From Pratylenchus scribneri (Eukaryota > Nematoda > Chromadorea > Rhabditida > Pratylenchidae), in NCBI GenBank assembly GCA_030063045.1, contig JAQSEB010000059.1:4278001-4342000 (forward strand): a stretch of 64,000 bases of DNA, read 5' to 3'. This document shows positions 49,269-60,353 of the stretch, piece by piece. Within the stretch, counting starts at the first letter, position 1, and every line of letters begins with the position of its first letter. The notes beneath the pieces were generated by a model. The model worked only from the letters and a program-made list of their open reading frames with translations. It was not told the DNA's origin and ran no database searches. Position numbers and translations under genes: made by a program.

Positions 49269-49591
49269 CTACTCGATCAAAATCGGTTCCAAATTGTGGT
49301 AATTCACTGGGTCGATGGCCTCTGAAGAATTCACCAAAAACCAATCAAATAAATTTGAATTTATTCCCCCCATTCACCTGTATGAATATTGCCGACTGAC
49401 TGCTGTATATTGCCTTGAGGGGTTTTGCCTTTGTAAGGCCATTTGCTCTTTGTCAATTCCACAAATCCAATTTGAGCAAAGGAAATCATAGAAGGCATCC
49501 CTAAATTCGTAAAATGTAAAATTGCAATGTCAATTCCAATTCCAACATTGTCTAGGGGGAGGGGCTTTCCAATTTGTCCTACTGTACCCAC
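49269..49591 (-). other. Unidentified C-terminal gene fragment
   Basis: Two minus-strand exons join cleanly over a GTGAAT...TTCAG intron: VGIGIDIAILHFTNLGMPSM, SFAQIGFVELTKSKWPYKGK, then NIHTEAIDPVNYHNLEPILI and a TAG at 49269. The upstream end runs straight into dispersed element B (TGTCCTACTGTACCC), so the 5' part is missing or was replaced. It could be a truncated gene; no family recognised. Confidence 0.28.
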
Positions 49592-49660
49592 ACTGCCTAA
49601 TTAATCACCCTGTCACCATATCAATCAAATATTGCTCCAAGCCTCTTTTTAAACAACCCT
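49578..49660. repeat. Dispersed element B, partial copy
   Basis: Contains TACTGTACCCACACTGCC, ATCAATCAAATATTGCTCCA and TTTTTAAACAACCC, in the same order as the copy at 50245-50330. Only the first half of the element is present; the 29-bp minisatellite region follows directly. Confidence 0.6.
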
Positions 49661-49680
49661 TTTTCCTCTCCTGATACTTG

Positions 49681-50180
49681 CAGAATAAAACAAAACATAA
49701 AAAATAGAATAAGGAAAAAACAAAAAAATCAGAATATGGCAAAATACAAAGAATTGGGGAAAAACACAATTACAATTACAAATCAGAATGGGGCAAAACA
49801 CAATTACAAATCAGAATGGGGCAAAAACAAAAAAAAAACAGAATAAGGCAAAATACAAAGAATGGGGCAAAAACACAATTACAAATCAGAATGGGGCAAA
49901 ACACATTTACAAATCAGAATGGGGCAAAAACACAATTACAAATCAGAATGGGGCAAAAACACAATTACAAATCAGAATGGGGCAAAAACACAATTACAAA
50001 TCAGAATGGGGCAAAAACACAATTACAAATCAGAATGGGGCAAAAACACAATTACAAATCAGAATGAGGCAAAAACACAATTACAAATCAGAATGGGGCA
50101 AAAACACAATTACAAATCAGAATGGGGCAAAAACACAATTACCAATCAGAATGGGGCAAAAACACATTTACAATTACAAT
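49681..50180 (+). repeat. 29-bp minisatellite, array 2
   Basis: Same 29-bp unit and orientation as the array at 30770-31388. Degenerate, A-rich units occupy about 49681-49757 and 49820-49870 (AATAAGGCAAAATACAAAGA). About twelve near-perfect units lie between 49870 and 50175, with single variants (GAATGAGGC, ACCAATCAG). It is open in all three frames but not coding. Confidence 0.95.
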
Positions 50181-50244
50181 TCAACTTTCCGGAAAACAAT
50201 AATAGATTGTCAATGCCAAAATAATACCTAAGGTCTTTCCTTTT

Positions 50245-50490
50245 CTATTTGTCCTACTGTACCCCCACTTTTTGCCTGTCACTCTATCAATCAAATATTG
50301 CCCTAATCCACATTTATAAACTAGCCCTTTTCCGCTCCTATTCTTCTTTACCTTCACATTATTATCACATTTTCCCGCTCAATTAATAAAGAATAAAGTA
50401 GAGTTTCTCCTTATCCCTCTACCATTCATTGGGCCGCTGGGGGGCTAGGCCTCCGGCGTAAACCACTTTAACCCTAGATTAGGAGTAATA
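50245..50490. repeat. Dispersed element B, copy reaching into the GPCR 3' end
   Basis: TACTGTACCCCCACTTTTTG, TATCAATCAAATATTGCCC, GAGTTTCTCC, GGGCCGCTGGGGGGCTA with CCGGCG, and GATTAGGAGTAATATG, in the same order as the copy at 26304-26560. The last block coincides with the final codons and stop of the GPCR on the minus strand. Confidence 0.6.
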
Positions 50491-52004
50491 TGCAATAAAT
50501 AATTTGCCTGATTTCCTCATTACAACTCAAATAGATGGAAAGACGTGAGGCACAACTGAGCACATAAAGCATTGAAATAATCTAAAATATTTGGAGGGAA
50601 TTCATCAAAAAAGGTGATTGAGGAGAGGACTCACGTCAGTCAGCGTCTCATAGATCTGAAAAAGAAAATTATAATGTTATTGATTAATTTGTTTATATTA
50701 CTCAGAATCAGATTCAATTAATTCATTATTGTGTTTTACTTTGTATTTTGTAAAAATATTCTTTCCATTTTTGTAAATTCCAAAAATATTATGGCTAATT
50801 TTATGCCAAACTGACATCATAATAATTCTCGGTTTGCGTTGATTCAAGGTCCAAATATTCCCATGCGGTAATGGCCACATTTGGGAAATTGGCCAGCAAA
50901 TATGAGCAAACAATGAGGACTAGAAGACGAGTGGCCGAACGGACACGAAGCTGCAAATGAATTTAAAGGGGATAATTGAACTGGAATGGAATTGATGGGG
51001 ACTTTATGATCAGATGCGGCACCAAATCGAAACATTACAGCCGACCTTTTTTGGCGGCGCAAAATGAGTACTGTATTAAAAAAAAGGATGGATTGATTTG
51101 AATGAGGGGGGGGGGGGGGGGGGGAGATGAACCGATTCGGGCATTCAAATAGGCGAGAAGGAAGAATGGAACAAAAACGGTGGCAATTGTTCGGATATAG
51201 AATCGAAATACAGTGCCATAAAACCAACTTTGGGTGAGCTATAAAATATTATTAATTAATTGGCAATCATTGGGAAATGGACCTGGGTTAGACTTGGCTC
51301 GAATTCGGCCAATCCAGTGCAATTTCCATTGCGCAAAATTTCCACCTCGAAAATGGCAGTCCCCCGAAGGACCAAAGCAGCGAAGAACATTCCAAGGGCA
51401 AATGAATGCCGATTGGTACGAAAACAAGACAACATTGGGGATTTTAATGTGATCAGGAAACGTTCAATTGTGCCAAGGATGATCACTAATGAATGGGAAT
51501 GAACAATTGGAGGAGGGAGGGGGACTGACTAAAGCAGGAGAAAGTCATGGAAACATGGCAAAGAGTCAGCAAAGGACCAACATAGGACCACCAAAGATGA
51601 TTGAGCCAAAGCAATTGGACACGATTTTTGATGATGTCCATGGCAATGACTGGGCCATAACAGGCAGAGAGGAAGGCATCGGAAAGGGCCAACAGGCCGA
51701 GGAAGAAGAAATTGGAATTTCGAGGCCGAAGAAGGACGCAGGCGATCAAAACATTGCAAACCAACGAAATTGCACTGAAAAGTAGGAGATGGAAATGGTA
51801 ATGGGATGAACCGAAATAATACCTGAGAGAAGTGCCAACAACGGCAACCAAATACCTTCAAAAAATGAACAGAAATTATGCAAATTTGCGCTTCATTTCC
51901 GCAACAAACCATCTTCTGTCGGCAAACAAATCGACGGAACAATCGGAGGCCAAATCCTCCTCATCAGCCATTTCGGCCAGTTCCGCCGAATTTGACACTG
52001 CCAT
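50474..52004 (-). CDS. Rhodopsin-class GPCR, probable neuropeptide receptor
   Basis: Seven-transmembrane receptor assembled from about nine exons. The acidic N-terminus (MAVSNSAELAEMADEEDLAS) leads to TM1 (YLVAVVGTSLSAISLVCNVL, with the conserved Asn). TM2 is FFFLGLLALSDAFLSACYGP, with the conserved Asp. TM3 ends FMIILGTIERFLITL, so ERF replaces the usual DRY. TM4 is FALGMFFAALVLRGTAI, followed by a loop with NGNCTG. TM5 is RTIATVFVPFFLLAYLNARI; then ILRRQKRSAV. TM6 is RLLVLIVCSYLLANFPNVAI, and TM7 DIISMLYVLSCASRLSIYLS. It is similar in layout to nematode FMRFamide-type receptors. The final exon (CNEEIRQIIYCILLLI, TAG) runs into dispersed element B, so the cytosolic tail is very short. An intron carries a 19-G run (51106-51124). 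Confidence 0.78.
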
Positions 52005-52946
52005 GACGAGGAATATTGAATATGAAGGCCGAAGAAAGGGAAAATGGACGGAAGGAGAATATGGAGGGGAAGGGAATGAAAATGAATGACTTTGAGTTTT
52101 TCGGCACTGGCAAAAAGGGAAAATGGGATTTGATTAAGCAAACGGGGAGGGGAAATGAGCAAAATTAAATTAGCAGGGAAAGTGAGGGGGGATTTGGGGG
52201 GCAATTAAAAAGAAATCAGAAATGACAGCGGCCAATAATATATTGGGTTTAGGCATCGGGTTCAAATATTGTGTCAAAGGGGGAGGAAGGGGCCAAGGAA
52301 TATTAGATGAATTTGCAAACAAATTGCGAATGCCATTTTTGATGATTGGGGTTGGAGGGGGAATGCCAAAAATAATAAATAAATAAAGGGAAGGAACTAA
52401 ATGAGCAAACAAAACAACTAATAAGAAGTGGCAAAATGGAGTGGGCAGTTTGGGTTATTTTTTTGCCCGCAGGCAAATCAGCGCAATTTTAAAGAAATTG
52501 TCTACATTGGACAATTCCAAGGGAAATAAAAATATTATGACATCAATATAATGAATGAATAAACTTTTTGTGGCACTTTCCCCCAATCAATGCTAATTCT
52601 TTTCACTTCCAACCACCTTCCCCCACCACAAATAGGTAACCCGTTTTGCCGCTTTTCCCCTCCTCCTTATGTTCAATTAGGGAAGGCGGCAACAAGCAAA
52701 ATAAAACATAAAAGGGGCCAATGGCCAATGGTGAGGGACCCATTCCAAACAAAGTGGGAAGGAAGGAAAGGCCGGCTGCTGTCAATGAAGCCATTTTTGT
52801 TGTTTCCTTGGCAGATTGGTTTGCGTGCCAGTCGAATTATGGGACCGGTGGAGGGGGAGGGGGGATGGAAGGTAAAATGCATCTAGACAATAAAAATTGG
52901 TGGTCAAAATCGGTTATAATTGAGTGCCAATGCCAATTTTCAAGGA

Positions 52947-53357
52947 ATGCCATCCATTTGGGTGTTTGTCTCATTTATACCTTTCCTTCTTCATTGCACA
53001 TTGCCCACCTTTCCCACACCAATTTGTGCCACTGCCAGCAGACCCTTGCCAAACATCTGTCCAATTCACCCTTTTCCCAGGCCAAGACAATTATCACCCG
53101 AGGGAATGTCGAAAATTAACCGTCCTTGGAACAGTTTTCGAAGGCTGAATAATGAGAAGATGGCGAAAATGCGTGGGAATATTTGGGGCAAAGGGGATGG
53201 GGGATTGACTTTGGGGGATTTGAGTTTGGTTGGAAGGAATGAGCCAATACCCAATACTCGAAAATGTGAGGAAAAAAGCAGGTGTGGGACATGGAGTGGG
53301 GGAATGGTTCAAAATGCACAAAACCTTCCTTCCATTGGAGGCCTACTAAGCCTTTGA
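52947..53357 (+). CDS. Possible small secreted protein (136 aa, single exon)
   Basis: Open frame starting MPSIWVFVSFIPFLLHCTLP, which looks like a signal peptide, then SRPLPNICPIHPFPRPRQLS and NRPWNSFRRLNNEKMAKMRG, and a C-terminal part with two Cys (KCEEKSRCGTWSGG). No family recognised. Single-exon genes are not typical of this window and several other frames overlap, so it may be chance. Confidence 0.25.
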   Translation: MPSIWVFVSFIPFLLHCTLPTFPTPICATASRPLPNICPIHPFPRPRQLSPEGMSKINRPWNSFRRLNNEKMAKMRGNIWGKGDGGLTLGDLSLVGRNEPIPNTRKCEEKSRCGTWSGGMVQNAQNLPSIGGLLSL

Positions 53358-54475
53358 AACTCATCAAAAATTAATTCGAAGGAAGTCGGCGAATTGAATG
53401 AAGGGGGACAGGAGAGGTGTTCTGTGGGCCCATTGAATTGGAATGGAGGAAATGGACCCCTTGAGGGTGTTGTTTGGGATTTTTTCCAATTCTTTGGCAA
53501 AAATAGGAAAAACCCAACCAAGCATTGTGTGTAGCGGAAGGATATTCAAATGAAAATTTGCCGAAATTGGATGGCATCGATGGATATGATGAAGATGACG
53601 TTTTTCGGTGGATTAAAATTGCTTAATTAATATTGATTAATTTAATCCAAATTAATATTGGGTAAATCCTTCAAAAATGGCTAAAATCCCTAGCAAAAAA
53701 AGGTATAATGGAAAGAGAGGGAATGGGGTTTTTGTTTTCCGGAAGGATGGAATTCGATACTGCGGCAATGCCAATTTGAATTTTCCCCCAGGGCGAGGTG
53801 AATTGGCCTCATACAAATGAATAAAGTGGAATGGGGGGTTTGAAATGGGATGGACAAAATCAGTGGAATGACGAGAAAAAAATGATACAAAATGAATTGG
53901 AAATGTGGAAGGTTGAATATGGAAAAAATGGATGGGAGGATTACTACTTTTGGTAAAATGCAAAATGAATGAATGAATGAATAAGCAATTAATTCACAAG
54001 GATGTGGCCTTTCTCCCATCGACGACCTTTCATCACCGCGCCGTTGATGTCTGCTTGGCCCATTTTCGCAAAAAAACCTTCTCAAAAATGCATGTTGCGG
54101 CCATTTAGTGAGTGAATCCTCCTCCCATTTTTGTCATCCCAAGGAGAAGATGGGACCCTTTGGCCCCACTCCACTTGACCAACGAAGGAATTGATGGGAA
54201 ATGTAATCGACCCACCGGCATTGGCACAAAAAGGCGCAAAAAATGTGCCGTCAGTTCCATTTGGGTGGGGGAAAGAGTGCAATTTTAATTATTCGCCCCC
54301 CATTTTCCATTTGAAGGAGGCACATTTCAAGCCCCAAACCCATTTGAGGCATTCAGCCTCCGCCTCATTAAACTCACCAAAAAGCCCATAATTTAGTGTT
54401 TTGGAAGGAAAATGAATGAATGAATCGATTGAAAAATTTTTATCGAATAAAAAATAAATTTAAATGAATTAAATT
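53358..54475. other. Region with weak coding signals, no supported gene
   Basis: Minus-strand pieces look partly coding: ECLKWVWGLKCASFKWKMGG near 54380-54290; ANAGGSITFPINSFVGQVEW near 54240-54170; MGQADINGAVMKGRRWEKGH near 54064-54000; and ANSPRPGGKFKLALPQYRIP near 53808-53740. They could be exons of one gene between YIPF and 53.7 kb, but I could not make a consistent splice model. Confidence 0.25.
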
Positions 54476-55647
54476 TTAGCCGGACAAAGAAGAATTGTTG
54501 ATTGGAATTGGAGGAGGAACGGAGGGAATGACCAAATTGGTTGAAGGAATTGCGGAGGTGACATCGAAGTAGAATTCCTGAAAAAATTAAAATTTAATTG
54601 AGAATATTATTTGGTTGGTTACCTTCAGTGAAACGGCAAAAATTAAATGAGCACCAAAAACGGCGACAATGAAGCACAATGAGCCCTAAATTGGAATAAA
54701 AATGAAACATAATTAAATTGAATTAACCAACCAATCGATTTGGATCATCCTTGACGCATGGCCAAATGGAAATGATGGGAACAATCCCAGTGGAAATGGC
54801 CGGAATGAGGATGATGGCCCATCGAGCCGAATTGAATGGCAAAAGAGGACAAATTATCTAAAAAATAATAAAAATATTAAATAAAATAAATGTGGATTAA
54901 CCGATGCTGGGATGAAAAGAGCCAATGAGTAGCCGTATGCGGAGAGCAAATCGAAGAATGAATATTGAAGAGTGGAATTGGGCCGATACCAAAGGAATGA
55001 ATAAATTAGGGAAGGAAGCAGAAGAATATAGCCAAAAACGAGGGAAGTGGCCGAAGTCACTGAAAAATTGAAATAAATATTAAAAATGAATTAAAATAAA
55101 AATAGACAAACCAAATGAAAAATCACTTGAATATTGTTGGTCGGTTGATGAATAATAATTCAAAAAATTGGCAAAATTGCCGACAATGGCAATTGAGAAG
55201 ACCAACGTGGTTGAAATCCAAAAAGGGCCCCAAAATCTGGATTAGGCTGCACAAAATCGGCAATAAAATTGGAATTCCCTCTGGGAAAGGCGCTTTGCAA
55301 AATTCGGGTCAAAACCTTGAATTTAATTTTAAATTAAATTTGATTAAAAATTGAAACAAAACTGTGTCCTCGTCGATGTCGAAAAAACGTTGATAGAATT
55401 GCAATGTGAGGAAATGCGGTTTTGATGGATCATCGCCTTTATTGGTTGATTTGGGACCATCCAGCAAATTACCCTTCAAAATTGATTGATTAAACATAAA
55501 GTGGTTATAAAAATAAACCTCAACATTTGAATTGGATGATGAAGAATTTGTATTATTTGTTGGATTGGATGCAAAATCTGAGAATTACCTTTTTTTTTAA
55601 TAAAATAATGATTTGGGAAATTAACCTTTGAATTCCAAATTGTCCAT
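54476..55647 (-). CDS. YIPF1/YIPF2-like Golgi membrane protein (Yip1 domain)
   Basis: Five-span Golgi/trans-Golgi protein of the Yip1 family that interacts with Rab GTPases. The cytosolic N-terminus starts MDNLEFKDFASNPTNNTNSS; then LTLQFYQRFFDIDEDTVLTR with ILQSAFPRGNSNF, and NPDFWGPFWISTTLVFSIAI, the family's PDxxGPFW motif. Membrane segments follow: TSATSLVFGYILLLPSLIYS, DLLSAYGYSLALFIPASIIC (YGYS motif), ARWAIILIPAISTGIVPIIS with WPCVKDDPNRL, and GSLCFIVAVFGAHLIFAVSL. The C-terminus is proline-rich, ending INNSSLSG. It lies 196 bp downstream of ZRANB2 on the same strand. Confidence 0.9.
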
Positions 55648-55843
55648 TTTTTTGAACTCTTTAGAAAATAGATTAATTGAATATATAATATTATCAAAAA
55701 TAATAATAATTAAAAATATTATTGTTGATTTAGTTAACATTTAAATTAAAATATATTTTTGATCCATCCATGCATTTATCAATTTATTCAAAATATTCAC
55801 AATTAACAACATTTCATCCATCAATAATCAATAAAATCTTTAA

Positions 55844-57364
55844 TCAACGATCCACCCTATTGTCTCTGTCTCGACTTCGGCGTCTTTCATCTCGGCCCCG
55901 ATGCTCTCCTCCTCGATGTTCCCTCCGATGATGTTCATCCCTGCTTCGTCCACGATCTCCTTTATCACCTCTTCGTTTGTCCTTTTCATTTTCTTGTTCA
56001 TTTTCCTCTCTCCAATGTTTTTTCCTTTCTTTCTCACTAAAATTTATTTTTTTTTAATTAATGATTTTAATATTCACCTTTTCTCTTCTTCTGCCTCCTT
56101 TTTCGGCTTTTTTCGTTGAATTTCTTCATCTTCGCTTTCCACACATGAACATTCCCCTCCACTGCATGAACATGAGCAACTTTATAATTATTTGTGTTTA
56201 TTTTTTATTAAATTAATTTAATTTTTACTCTGAACTGCCATCATTGGATTGAGGTGGTGCCCCAATATTCCCTTCAGCCTTTTCATTTGCTCCTCCTTCT
56301 TCCTCCAATTTTTTACGAAGAATCCAAATTCACTTTGAATGAGGCCAATTCGGCATCCGCTGTCAAATCATATTTCTCTAAATCGGCCTCATCTTCCTAA
56401 AATTAAATTTCACTTTATTTGAATAAATTAAATAAAATAAACCTCCTCAATTTCATCTTCTTCTTCCTCATCTTCTTTTTCTATTTTTTCCTTCTTTTCA
56501 TCTTCACCAAAATCCTCCATCGATTCATCATCTTCTTTTTTCTGATAAAAATAATCAATAAATTCAAATAAATTTCTCCAATTTCAACCTGCTGAACGCC
56601 TTCATTTCGCTTCTTCTTCTTTCGACCAAATTCATCAAATTCCTCATCATCCTCATCCCTTTCAATATATTCAACATCCTTCATTCAAAAAATTAAAGTA
56701 TTTTATTTATTATTTGTATTCTCACTTCTCTGTCCATGTAACCGCCTCCATATCCTATTAATTTGAAAAAATTTTTACAAAATATTAAAATAATTTTTTT
56801 ATCATTTCTTGCCTGTTCGCACTTCGAGATCGGCCATTTTTGGAGCATTGCACTAAAAATGATTATGATATTATGAAGAAATGTTAGTGGTTTTTAAGTA
56901 AAATTCAATTCATTTAATAATATCCGATCGAATTTTTCCTATTTGAATGCCCAACCCTTTTTTAAAATTTTCCTCACAATGTTACACATATGTCGACGTG
57001 CCCAATTCACATTTCCACATCTATAAAAATGTAAAATTTGATGCAAATAAAGAATTTTAAAAAAACTTTGAGCAAACCCAATCTTCGGCTGCAAAAAGTC
57101 CTTTGGATTTTTCGGCAGCCTCTTTCCCAATTTCCTTTCCAACTCTTTGTTTTGCACGTGGTTTTGCTGAAATTTTCAAGTTTTATTATCATCATTTTTT
57201 TAATATTTTAAATTCAAACCTTTTCCACATTTTTGGCAAGTATATCTCTTTTCTCCATTTACGAAAGCACATTTTGGGTCGGCACAAGCCCATTCGCCTT
57301 CTTTTAAAACTGGCCTAGATCGGTTCAATTTTGTAGATTCACTGCTGTTATCCTCGGAAATCAT
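55844..57364 (-). CDS. ZRANB2-like zinc-finger splicing factor
   Basis: RNA-binding splicing regulator with two RanBP2-type zinc fingers that recognise GGU in RNA. Finger 1 is EWACADPKCAFVNGEKRYTC plus QKC. Then GKEIGKEAAEKSKGLFAAED leads to finger 2, DWVCSKCGNVNWARRHMCNI plus CNAPK. After it come ADLEVRTGYGGGYMDREDVE and YIERDEDDEEFDEFGRKKKK, nearly identical to the family. Acidic Glu/Asp-rich exons follow, then a short Cys-rich CSCSCSGGECSCVES segment that I do not know from ZRANB2. The C-terminal RS/RE-type tail is HHRREHRGGEHRGRDERRRS, ending RDRDNRVDR. One intron (56755-56812) has a GC donor (ACAG|GCAAGA). Confidence 0.9.
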
Positions 57365-57571
57365 AGTTATTTTTATACTGGCTGAAAATTTATGAAAGAT
57401 ATTCTATTCAATTAAAAAATGGTCATGTTGCCGCGGAGAACGCTTTATAGGTATTGGTATAAAAAACGGTGGTAATAAGCAAGTTTAAGTTTCACGTTTC
57501 ACTTCACCGGTTCGGTTCACCTCAACTCACCCACGACCCACGTACGTTTCTTCATGGAAAAATAAAAATGT

Positions 57572-57760
57572 CTGCTTAAGACATTTTATCCAAAACGCTT
57601 TTTGATCTCTAAGAATTAAGAGAGGAAGGAATTAATTAAACCAACAAAAAAAGAAAAAACCAATATGAATTCGGGTCTAGCAGTAACTTGAAAACCCTTA
57701 AAACCGGTTTCAAACAAGTTTATGAGCGAAACTAGTAAAACATGGTTCAATCGAAATGTT
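57572..57760. repeat. Dispersed element A, copy 3 (inverted)
   Basis: TTAAGACATTTTATCCAAAA, ATTAAACCAAC...AAAAACCAATATG and GAAAACCCTTAAAACCGGTT are the reverse complement, in the expected order, of the blocks at 12945-13175. It lies between ZRANB2 and the coiled-coil gene; the rest of 57365-58195 holds nothing I can support. Confidence 0.5.
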
Positions 57761-58195
57761 TTAAACGTCTTGCTTCTTGCCTTTTGATGAAAGAAATGAG
57801 AAAACACGAAAAAAAAACATTGGCATTTCTAAAATAGCGTAATTTTATTGTTTAAATTAAAAATAAAGCCTATAACAAAATCCGGATCCGGAGACCGGAA
57901 TTGCTTCTCAATCTCAACATTCCATTAACTCTGTTCTCTGCTCATAATTCACGTTACTCTTTAAAATTCTCAAACAATTCTCGGATAATTTTGTTCAGTT
58001 TATTTGCTTCATCGCAAAAAAAAATTAGAAAAATATTCCACTTTAAAACCATCAGTAAAGTATATTCCTTCTCTTTTTAACAATCAAAAATGAAAACAAC
58101 CGATTATTAAGTCACTCGCCCAATCGACTTTATTTCATATCTATCTAAATTATAATCAATTTAATCAAAATAATTTTATTTATTAGATTTGGAAG

Positions 58196-59793
58196 ATGTC
58201 TGTACATTCCGATCTAGCTACTTCAACATTGGAAGAGGAGGATCCAACTATTCAGAACATTCCCAAGTCAATAAATCACTTGGAACAATATTTGGCCAAT
58301 GCTCAAGCAAGATTGGAACATCTAAACACGCTCACCACCCCTCATTCGGAATTAACAACGGATTTTGCCTTGCAAAGAACAAATGAATTGGAAGCGGACA
58401 GAAATCGGATTCGAGTAAATTTAAATTTATTAAATTTTGATTAATTTTCAAAATTGCAGAATGGAGATATTGTTCACGTGAGGCAAATTGCTGAGTCATA
58501 TTTATTGCGATATAAAGAAGCAGAACGACGGAATAATCTTCAAACTCAACGAATGAATGGATTGGAAAGCAGAACAATGATGGCCGAAACAATCTGCGCA
58601 GAACAAATGCAATTAAATCGAACAGTAATTAATTAATAATAATAAATAAAATCAATTTAAATTGAAATTAAGATTGGGGAAGAATCCATTCGGACATTGC
58701 GGCAATTTGCCGACATGGAACGCAGACGAATTGCAATCGTAAAAACGGCCAACAATCGAGCAGAATCACAAAATAGAGAAATAAATCGACTCAGAAATCA
58801 ATATGAACAGCAGGAACAGGCAATTGGACGCTTCCGGGAACAAGTCAACTCCCTCAATCAGGTAAATCCCTTTTTTATTGAATTATTTTTATTTGGATTA
58901 TTAAAGGAAAAAACTTCATCGAGTCAACAACTCGCCGAATTCCGATTGGAAAAAAGTTCATTGCTTTTGGAAAAGGACAGATTCCATCATGAAATAGAAG
59001 GCAAATAATATTTAATAATTAATTAATTAAATAATTATTTAGCATTGAGAAATCAAATGTTGGAAAGGGACGCATTGATTGGGGAATTGCGCGACCGTGA
59101 GCGGAGAATAACGGCGGAACTGAGGGAAAGGGATGCAATAGTGGAAACATTGAGCGAAGAAAGGGACAGAAGAGACGAAGATTTGGTCCAGAATCGAAGG
59201 GAATTCCAAAATTTGTTGGCTGAAAAACAACGGGACATGGAGGCATTTTTGGTTGGTACAAAAATTTAATTGTTTAAATTTGAATAAATTGTTTATTAAA
59301 GGAAACACGGAAGAAGGAAATAACATCGGAATTGAAGGCAATCCATCGGGCCGACATTGAGAAATATCAGCAGGCACTGAAGAAGCAAAGAAAGGATTTT
59401 GAGGATGCAATGCAGGAAGCATTGAGGGAGACCCAAAAATTGGCGGCCCAAAGGGAGGAATATTTCAACAATTGGCGCAGATTGGAGGAATCAATTGACG
59501 CACATAAACGAAAATTGAATGCAGTATTGAGTGAGTAAATTAATTGAATTAAATTAAATTGATATTTAAGGCCGAAAAGTGGTGAAGAAATGTACGGAAT
59601 TGGTCGGTGACCTGAAGGACATTGGAGGTAAAAATTAAAAATAATTTGGCCAAAATGGTTGGATTTGATTTTAGCTGATTTCGACAATCGTCCAGTGCAA
59701 TCGACCACCCCACGAATTTTGGAACCCGTCGAAAATGTGGCACAACGCGTTCTGGAAGGGCTGGCAAGTCAACGAGAATCTGGAATGTCCTAA
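58196..59793 (+). CDS. Long coiled-coil protein, family not recognised
   Basis: About 425 residues, nearly all heptad-type coiled coil: SINHLEQYLANAQARLEHLN; EINRLRNQYEQQEQAIGRFR; ALRNQMLERDALIGELRDRE; REFQNLLAEKQRDMEAFLET; HRADIEKYQQALKKQRKDFE; YFNNWRRLEESIDAHKRKLN. The length and segmentation resemble an intermediate-filament rod. The hallmark LNDR start and TYRxLLEGE end motifs are absent, so I do not call it one. The C-terminus ends RVLEGLASQRESGMS. About nine short exons; the start follows TTTATTAG, a possible SL acceptor. A structural or scaffold role is likely by shape only. Confidence 0.75.
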
Positions 59794-60353
59794 AACATTG
59801 AAGAAGAACTGAATTCCCCATTCATCATATTTGTTCTCTCTGCTAAATTCATTTATTCATTTCTCCTGCTTCCGAATCCATTCAATTCATCCAATTTCAT
59901 TCTAATTTGCTTTATTTGGATTATTTTAATGTAACAAAAATAATTGAGAAACAAAACACATCATTTTATTGTAATTGAATTCATTTTCGAGAATGAATCG
60001 CTAATTCATTCATTCATTCATTTCCACGTAAATAAATATTTTTTGGCTGCTGAATAAATATTAAAAAAAATGTGCAAATTTGTCCGTGCCCCCATCCCTC
60101 AACCTAATCCCCCATTTTCAAATCCTTTCCCCCACTTTTCCGTTCATAATTCATCCATCGATTTGGCCCATTCCGCCGAAAAAAAGTCCTTCTTTTGGCC
60201 ATGGATGGGGCAGGGGTCCTTTTGCTCAAATTCCCCTTAATGCCATTGTCAAAAGCAATTAGTCCCATTTCCTCTCCACCCTACATTCCTCCACTTCATT
60301 CCACCACAGATATTTTCTATTCGCTTTTTTTTGTTGGAAATTTTATCAGGAAA
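59794..60353. other. Intergenic region
   Basis: No supported gene. ATTCATTC simple repeats occur around 60000-60020, and several pyrimidine-rich tracts lie upstream of the fucosyltransferase start. Confidence 0.4.

Noticed and set aside
49788..50231. Open frames of 83-147 residues in the second array
   Set aside because: Same artefact as array 1.
58196..59793. Intermediate filament protein
   Set aside because: Coiled-coil layout is similar, but the LNDR and TYRxLLEGE consensus ends of IF rods are absent.
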